Source: Aquanectria penicillioides
Lineage: Eukaryota > Ascomycota > Sordariomycetes > Hypocreales > Nectriaceae
DNA length: 64,000 bases
NCBI GenBank assembly: GCA_003415625.1
Contig: PYIU01000010.1
Coordinates: 806,001 to 870,000 of the forward strand
Direction: 5' to 3'
In this document: positions 56,980 to 64,000 of the stretch, piece by piece
Layout of the letters: each line of letters begins with the position of its first letter
Position numbering within the stretch: the stretch's first letter is position 1
Notes under the pieces: generated by a model
What the model was told of the DNA's origin: nothing
Seen by the model: the letters and a program-made list of their open reading frames with translations, nothing else
Databases searched by the model: none
Program-made: the position numbers and the translations under genes

Positions 56980-57940
56980 GTTGCATAAAGGAAGATATCA
57001 AAATCGCTATGATAGAGATACAAGGGGGTCGGTGTGTAGTGTTTTATCCTTTAAACTTGAGATTGTATACCAAGAATGAATACACCTTTCTTCAATGGAA
57101 ACCACTTAACTTTTATAGCTCCAACGCTGGTAAGTTGGCTCCACATGACGATCACTGCTATGTAAGACGGTAGCTTCAGCTCCGCCTTTTGTTCTTCCCC
57201 GCCTCCAACATTTTGCACCTATGGTCCAGTCCTTTTGCCATGTGACATGCTCACTTATTGAATTAATGCAAGCCACGTTTAGGGCACCTGCTCAGCGGTG
57301 AGCTAAGGACTGTTGAGAACACAGCCACTGCTGCGACAGCCTTCCAGCCAGCCAGCCACGAATTAATACTGCAAGCTAGATCCCGAATGTCTTAAAAAGC
57401 CATGGCTCATCCAAATCCGAAAACTATTGATATTGTGCAGCATAGCCTAGGTATCACAGAAGCAATCATGTCTTAGCTATGGCCAAATAAGTGTTAGCAC
57501 CAGAGTACTCTCCAATCAGCATCATCATAGACCAGTGGAGTCTAGACCTCAGCCTCACATGCAGATATAAGTCGTATTTTAGAACTAGATTTCAATAGGT
57601 TGATCATTTATGTTAAACCGATGGCGCGCATGTTGGGGCTGGATCAAGCTTCTGCTTTTCTCTCACATGGCTTACACTTCGGGTGGTCCAACAAAGATAC
57701 CGGGACATAACCTCCTCCTCCCGCCTTGCCCCGTTTTCTCTTACCCATGGCTTCATTCTTCCCAGCTTTGTTTCTTCTAAACTGCCATCAATGTTGCTTT
57801 CAGTAGCCATCTGGTGCAACTGAGCGAGCATTGAACAATCCGCGACAACTACAGGGTGATGAGTCCTTCTATTCCGTACACTTCCTTACAACATACAAAT
57901 TTCATATCGTGCATATTATGTGCAAGCCGCACTCTACTCT
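56980..57940. other. Intergenic region
   Basis: 961 bp between the unknown gene's start and the ABC transporter's 3' end; no supported gene or repeat. Confidence 0.45.
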
Positions 57941-60900
57941 TCATTTGATGAACTCCGTCTTCCTTGTCAAGGTCCATAGCGTCCCCTTCCGATCCATCAA
58001 TTCCTTGAAGGTGCCTTGCTCCGCAACACTGCCTCCATCCATCACAACAACCCGATTTGCCCTTTTCATTATGTCTACACTGTGCGTTGAGCTGATCGTT
58101 GTTCTTTCTCGAGACGCAACTTCCAAGGCATCCCTTACCAAGGCTTCGTTCTCAGGATCCAGGGCGCTAGTCGCTTCATCGAGTAGAAGGATGTCCGTGT
58201 TACGCAATAATGACCTGGCGATGGCAATGCGCTGTCGCTGTCCACCACTTAGAGCAAGTCCTCGTGGCCCGCAATCGGTATCATACCCGTCGGGGAGCGA
58301 CATGATGAAATCTTGGATGTTAGACTGGCGACACACTTCATCAAGTCGAGATTGGGGAACTTCTTCCTCCGCCAGGCCAAGGAGAAGGTTCTCGCGGATT
58401 GTTCCTTGGTACAAGGTTGTTTCTTGACCGAGAAAGGTAATAATTGACCTCAATCGCTGAATATCAAGCTGGTGGATAGTTTGACCTCCGATGAGAATCT
58501 CGCCAGAAGAAACATCATAGAACCGATCGACAAGAGACAAGATAGTGGATTTACCACACCCACTAGCTCCTACTAGGCAAATCTTTTCGCCTTTCTTGAT
58601 CTTGAGGTCAAGTCCGTTTAGAACCTCAACATTGGGTCGACTGGGATACCGGAAGTGGACATCCCGAAATTCGATTGCCACATCCGACTGCGGACTTTTG
58701 TGCGGGTCCAAACCTACGGTCGAGTTGATGGATGGCTGTTTGTTTTGGAGGAAAAACATTCTGTTAGCCGCAGACTGAGCTTGTGAGATGTCTAAAAATA
58801 GCGGTGAGCAGTGGTTGTGCACCTGGCGCGACGACTCAACTTACTTCCAGCAAATCCAAGGGCGTACCCAGCGGCCTGTCCGCCAAACATGAGACACATA
58901 TACACAATAAAGTAGTCGTCTACCGCCAATTTTAACTCCGAGATGAGTCTACCTCCATACCAAAACACCAGGGCCATGACTACCTGTAGTAAGTACATCT
59001 GTGGACGATGAGTCGGGCCAGAGCCCAAGAAAGGGCAAATCTTACCGAGAATGTCAAGGCTGTCGCACAAGGCGTATAGAATAAAGTACCTCAGCGATGA
59101 TTTGGACGCCTTTGTCAATGCTTCGTCTAAAATTATTTCGTAATTCCTGATGACTCTTGATTCTAACATCAAAGACGCAACGGTCCGGATTGAAGAAACG
59201 GCTTCAGCACTGCATCGAGCAGCATCGAGGAAAAAGCTCTCACATCTGTCCTGTGCTGCCATGTCCATCTTGATGCGGAGCAGACCACTTCCGATAATGA
59301 CAGGCATACCAGCGAAGACAGCAACAACTGCAAGTCTCCAATAAACGCAAAATGCATAAATGCAACAAGCTATGTAATCGAGATGAGCTTACAATCGAAC
59401 ATGTCAATGCGGATACAAGCCACTCACCTATGACATCCACAACATAAACACTAATGAGGCCAAGGTTAGAGCAAACCAATAATTCGACTGCTTCCGGATC
59501 TGCGAAGAGAAGAGTCATGAGAGCTCCAGCGGAGTGTCCTTCCACCTGGAAAAAGGTCATGTCTTGCCAAAGCATGGACCGTAAGTATGTGACTCTGAAT
59601 CTTCGCGAGGCAATCTGTGTTGCAATCCCCAGAAACCACCACACAACAAAATACAGGAAGAGTTCACTGATCGCGACAACAAAGAACATTAACGCCCAGA
59701 AATTACCTCGCTCTTCAAAGTTTGGTTTGCCCTGGAGCTGGAAAACTGTGACGAGCTTTGAAAAGAGGTATGCAGTGATGGGGAATGTTGCAGAGATCCC
59801 TAGGCCGACCACCAAGCCCATCACAAGCCAAGGTGCCATTCGAGGATAAACTCTGGGCAGTTTAAAAAGACACCACAGAAGACTATGCTTGCGAGTGATG
59901 GACTTTGAATCGATTCTCGTCTCGCCGAGAGCTTGCTCTTCGTCTTCAATATTATTTTCGCTGATCACGGCAGCTGCCTCCGTCTTAAACGCCATTTTAG
60001 CTCTTTCTAGCTTATCTTCATCATCGCTGTCTGCACCTTGCGTCTGAAGAAGTCGGCTATAGAGCCCTTCCTGTTTCAATAGGCTCTCATGTGTACCTTG
60101 TTCCTCAACCTTGCCGTCGGACACGACCACGATGTTTGCCGCATATCTAACTGCAGACAAATGGTGGGCCACTTCGATTGTTGTTCTGCCTTTGGCGACT
60201 GAGTCGAGAGCATTGCGAACAAGAGACTCGGATGTCGGATCCAAGTTCGATGTGGCCTCGTCGAGCAGGAGAATTTTAGGGTCTGAAATAATCGCCCTGG
60301 CGATGGCAATGCGTTGCTTCTGCCCGCCACTGAGGTGACCCGCTTTCTCGCCAACATTCGTTTCGTAGCCTTGGGGGAGTTTCATGATAAACTCGTGAAT
60401 ATCTGCCTGGACGCAAGCGTGAGTAACAAGTTGCATTTGATCATCAGGAGATAGTCCAGTGACATCTCCACCGCGGTAACCATTCAGAACATTCTGAAAG
60501 ATGGTGTCATTGAACAGCATCGGTTCCTATGAATTGTTAGCATCTCTCAGTTGTTGCATAGACGGGAAGCCTCTGTTACCTGCTGGACGATCCCCATGTG
60601 GCTCCTAAGTAACTTTGGGTCGTAATCGAGGACATTTTTTTCACCCCAAAATATTTGTCCCTCGTCAGCATCATACCAGCGTTCAAGAAGGCCAATGATA
60701 GTGCTCTTTCCACTCCCACTAGGGCCCACAATGGCGGTGAGTTTATTTTCGGGGAATACAAGTGACACCTCGGAGAGCACTGGAACATTCGGCCGGCTCG
60801 GGTATGAGAAGGAAACATTTGACAAACGCAGATTTCCTGCTACGTTTTCTGGTTCGATGCATTGCGATGGACTTTTATTTTCCCGCTCGTCCAGGTCTTG

Positions 60901-62234
60901 TTTTTGCACTAACGAGATCACTCTCTGTGCGGATGCTGAAGCCTTTATAATTTCCGGTATCGTTGGTGCGATCAAACCCTGGAGTTTATCAGAGAACTAG
61001 TGTTTAAACAAAGTGAAAAGACAAGCGATTCAATCGCTGTCGGTGTTTGAATAACTTACAAATGCAGAACTTCCGAGCATCGCACAGAGCAGGATCCTAC
61101 ATAGAATTAGGCCGTGTGACTCCATTTTGTGTAGGATAATATTTACGTCATGACGGTACCGCCATCGTCTATTTCCCCCCGATTCACAAGCCGGACTCCA
61201 TAAAAGAGGCAAAGCGCGTAACAGCAATGGGATGCAAAGAACATGTTCCCGTACACCGTGGCCGTAATTGCTCCACGAAGGGCTATCTTGTCTACGGCCC
61301 TGTCGACAAAGACCTGGTACTTCTTTGCAATCTTATCAACGGCACCGAGGGCTACAACATTCGCAGCGCTGCCCAGAGCTTCCTCGACTATTGTGGATGC
61401 TTCGGTGTAGGATTGCTTCATTTGAAGCTCGAGATCGGTATCAATCGTCATAATAGTGCCCGTGATGATGAGCGTCCAGGGAATTGTTGTGAGGCTAGCG
61501 AGGGTGAGCTTGTAGTTTTTTACGACCCCAATGATGAATGCTGTCGTGATCATTGCAGACGCTTGGAAAAATACGGCCACCTTTTCCCCCATTCCAACTT
61601 CGATTGCGTTGACATCCGTGGACAAATCTTGTCAAAAGTCAGCCAAGTTGATCATTGCCTTCTCAACGCGATGAAAATCGGGCGACTTCTTACTTGTTGT
61701 GATGGTGCCGGCTGTGTGTTTGTCAAAAAATGGAATGGGCTGATGAATCACCTTACTCAGGTACTTAATCCTGAGTCGCCGTGAGATGCGAGAGCTGGTG
61801 ATGCTGTACACGACAGCGGAGGCATAACTGCACTGAAAATAAACTCAGCAACGCCAGACTGTCAAAGTGCATCGTTCCGTGCGTACCCCAAATTTGGCGA
61901 TCCAGAGGTAGACAAGATACAGAGCATTCTTGCTAATAGCCGAGCGGAAGCTCTCGGGAGTCTCTAAGCCCAAAGCCCAATCGTTGAAGTCGTTGATCAA
62001 GTCACCGAAAATTACGGCCATGAGCGGGTATGACACCCCGGCTCCCAAAGCAGCGATAGTTGCAAAAATGCGAGCGATAACGTCTCCGGGCGATGAATAA
62101 GTCCAAACCTGAAGATATGCTTTGAATGGGGAAGGCTCATCTTGGTTCGCGTCATTGCGTTTTGTGGCGTCCTCCCTTCCGGAACCCTTGTCAATTTCTT
62201 CTTCGTTCGTTGACTCTAACAGTCCTCGAGGCAT
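57941..62234 (-). CDS. Full-size ABCB multidrug-type exporter (1276 aa, 9 exons)
   Basis: ATP-driven plasma-membrane efflux pump with TMD-NBD-TMD-NBD order. Exons 62234-61887, 61832-61694, 61627-61147, 61096-61060, 60996-60580, 60526-59428, 59369-59046, 58979-58845 and 58791-57941 keep phase for 3831 nt. The first NBD has Walker A G-P-S-G-S-G-K-S-T (~426), signature L-S-G-G-Q-K-Q-R and Walker B I-L-L-L-D-E-A-T-S-N-L-D. The second has G-A-S-G-C-G-K-S-T, L-S-G-G-Q-R-Q-R and I-L-L-L-D-E-A-T-S-A-L-D. About six membrane helices precede each NBD. The linker (~640-690) is acidic with S-D-D-E-D. The intron at 59045-58980 uses a TAG acceptor right after another AG. All catalytic motifs are intact. Likely exports hydrophobic toxins or metabolites; substrate unknown. 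Confidence 0.95.
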
Positions 62235-63018
62235 GGCGATGGGTAAATGGAGTTGTGACTTGAGGGTTTAGATTTTGACGGTTTGGTGTCTGCACAACAT
62301 CTTGACCATCCCATGCCGAAAATAAAAGCGTTTGGTGATCCATAGGCCTCCTGAAAATGTTTATCTGTTCTTTCGCCTCTCAGATTATTACGTCGTCAGT
62401 GCCTAACTCTGTAGGATGACATGGTGCGAGGAAAGGATCATGGCGTTCGAAGTGGAGTGATCCGGGCCATTGAATCGCTGATTCTCGGAAGCGCACACAG
62501 CTGGTGACTCAAACAGTGAGAAATACGAGAAATACGGGTGTCGTTAAACACACAGTGGGATGATTCCTTTGGCACGCGTAGATTAAGCTGACGCGGTCAA
62601 GCATCTAATGGCACATGACGCGCTTGGTATTAGTACCTCTTAAGCTTAACATTATGCATGCGCCTCCCATGCCACCAACCCTGCAACTAGCTGAAACTTT
62701 TTTAATGGAATCCAATCCTTGCCTTCTGATTGTAGGTCGAAATCACGAATGACTGCATTGAGCGGTAGTCCTCCGGGCTACTCCCATGTCAATCGGGGAC
62801 GATGAACCGTCCACTCCGAAACTGGAAGACAGTTGGCGGGCCCGGTCGCCGCCACGTCAGATCAATTCTCTCATCAACAATTATGTCCTATCTTACTTCC
62901 ACATTAGTGCCTCGGGTCAGTGTTGATGACTGACATCCCCCCCAAACCGTGTCCAGATCGGGTTCAACGAGCCAGGCTCGTGTCTCAGATTGACTATGGT
63001 ACGACGGCATTTAAATAG
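62235..63018. other. Divergent intergenic region
   Basis: 784 bp upstream of both the ABC exporter and the broken PNP-domain gene; contains the exporter promoter. No gene seen. Confidence 0.45.
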
Positions 63019-64000
63019 ATGATTGAGTATGGAAAGTGGCCAAAAGCCACTCCGGATTCAAATCAAGTTTTCGGTCGTGGAACTCGAGAGATGAGAGCCC
63101 GTATTTTTAGAGTTCTTATCCTCGTCTTTGACGTGTTCCCCAGTCAGTATCGCAAGGCAGTGGGTGATCCCAATCATTACACTAACGGCAGAATTGGCCA
63201 GCATGAGGTTCTTCTTGTACTATTACCCGGAATGGGCAAGGTCCTCGCCGCCTCCGCTGCAGCTTCTCTCAAAGTCAGCTATGCCAATCTGCAACTGGTT
63301 CTCCTGGCCGGGTTTGTGGAGGGTTCCCCGTCCGAAAAAAAAAAGATGCGGAGGAAATCTTACTCGGAGATGTCGACATCAACAACGAGGTTGTGCAATT
63401 CGACCTGAAAGGTCGATATCCAGGTGGTGTATTTACGTGCAAGCCATCAGCCCCAGCCAGGTTGAATAGGGAGCTACGATCTCTCTTACGAAATTTCAAA
63501 ACAGAGAGACAGCGAGATAATTTAGAATCCAGAACGGCACAACTTCTACGAGAGCTTAAAGCTGCTTATTCTTCCGCGGGTCGAATATGCGGCATCCAAC
63601 GAAAGGACTAGTGCCCGGGAATGGTGCATGACATACTCTTCCAAGCAGACTATCGACATCAACCTCGCGGAATTGACATTACCTGCTGCAATGAGACTGA
63701 AAGATATGAAGCGTCTATAAAATCAACATGTCAAGAATGCGGTTGTGGAATGAAAGGCTTAGCTCCAAGATCGCAACCGTACAAGCACAAGAAAAGACCA
63801 GAGCGTCAGAGCCCTGTCAAGGTTCAAGATCCAACAATTCATATTGGGCGTGTTGCTTCCGGGGACGCAGTGATGAAGTCAGGTGAAGACCGGGATAGAA
63901 TTGAGGAGAAAGAGCAAGTTATAGCATTCGAGATGGAAGGAGCTGGCATTTGTGACGATGTGCCTTGCATTATCATCAAGGTGTTTGTGACCATGCCGAC
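63019..64000 (+). pseudogene. Broken nucleoside-phosphorylase-domain gene, runs off the window
   Basis: The same domain family as the gene at 41126. It begins around the ATG at 63019 or 63091. The first strand (F-R-V-L-I-L-V-F-D-V-F-P) seems to have lost the usual C-A-L-P-L-E-x-D-A-V part. It continues V-G-D-P-N-H-Y-T-N-G-R-I-G-Q-H and L-P-G-M-G-K. The frame shifts at a GGG run near 63310-63312, after which V-C-G-G-F-P and E-I-L-L-G-D-V follow in the new frame. It shifts again near 63615 before V-H-D-I-L-F-Q-A-D-Y, and again at 63980 before V-C-D. The A-F-E-M-E-G-A-G ligand motif is kept near 63925-63948. A pseudogene, or a gene with several sequence errors; 3' end not in the window. Confidence 0.7.

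Noticed and set aside
58980..59045. Apparent frameshift in the ABC exporter
   Set aside because: Using the TAG acceptor just after the CAG restores phase and gives the family's expected S-L-D-I-L-V-M-A-L sequence, so no lesion is needed.
61227..61784. 185-codon plus-strand open frame
   Set aside because: It is antisense to the ABC exporter's transmembrane exons 2-3, which have matching phases and conserved sequence.

Overview
This is nuclear DNA of a filamentous ascomycete, probably a Sordariomycete. The evidence is short 49-77 nt GT-AG introns with CTAAC/CTGAC-like branch sites, an ascomycete-type laccase, a Zn2Cys6 regulator, a LaeA-like methyltransferase, an MRS2-type magnesium channel and many small secreted proteins. 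Retrotransposon copies carry the C-to-T signature of repeat-induced point mutation (RIP). I cannot name the species.

Layout. Positions 1-9350 are a very AT-rich block made of two Ty1/copia LTR retrotransposons. A complete element (277-5804, + strand, two 259-bp LTRs, 5-bp target duplication AGTAA) sits inside the reverse-transcriptase region of an older copy in the opposite orientation (1-276 plus 5805-9350). Both are destroyed by RIP. Positions 9790-20842 form a normal gene-dense stretch: a secreted protein, a laccase with a Ser/Asn/His-rich insert, an ankyrin protein, an atypical SDR divergent from a frameshifted Zn2Cys6 regulator, and an MRS2/LPE10 channel. Positions 23197-28867 hold one very large secreted tandem-repeat protein gene with about 28 copies of an S-W-A-S-R motif and two frame breaks. 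Positions 28868-40530 are gene-poor, with an intact F-box gene, decayed genes and a small protein built of about 29-residue H-F-S-G-K repeats. Positions 41126-48164 carry a multi-exon gene ending in a nucleoside-phosphorylase domain, an MFS transporter and a zinc alcohol dehydrogenase. Positions 48165-53779 are gene-poor, with a decayed aminoglycoside-phosphotransferase-like gene. Positions 53780-62234 carry an eight-exon LaeA-like methyltransferase, an unknown beta-rich protein and a full-length nine-exon ABCB exporter. The window ends in a broken second nucleoside-phosphorylase-domain gene.

Two points stand out. First, a 386-388 bp element occurs twice in inverted orientation (36942-37329 and 48747-49132). 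Each copy has its own perfect 4-bp target duplication (TTAG, GTGG), which makes it an undescribed-looking short mobile element. Second, several otherwise good genes are broken by one-base changes, mostly loss of one G in a G run. This points either to uncorrected sequencing errors or to recent pseudogenisation.

Exon structures were reconstructed by eye from splice signals, phase and protein continuity. Function calls rest on motif recognition, with no database search. The genes do not form an obvious single pathway: no polyketide or peptide synthetase is present, although regulator, methyltransferase, dehydrogenase and exporter types are scattered through the window.
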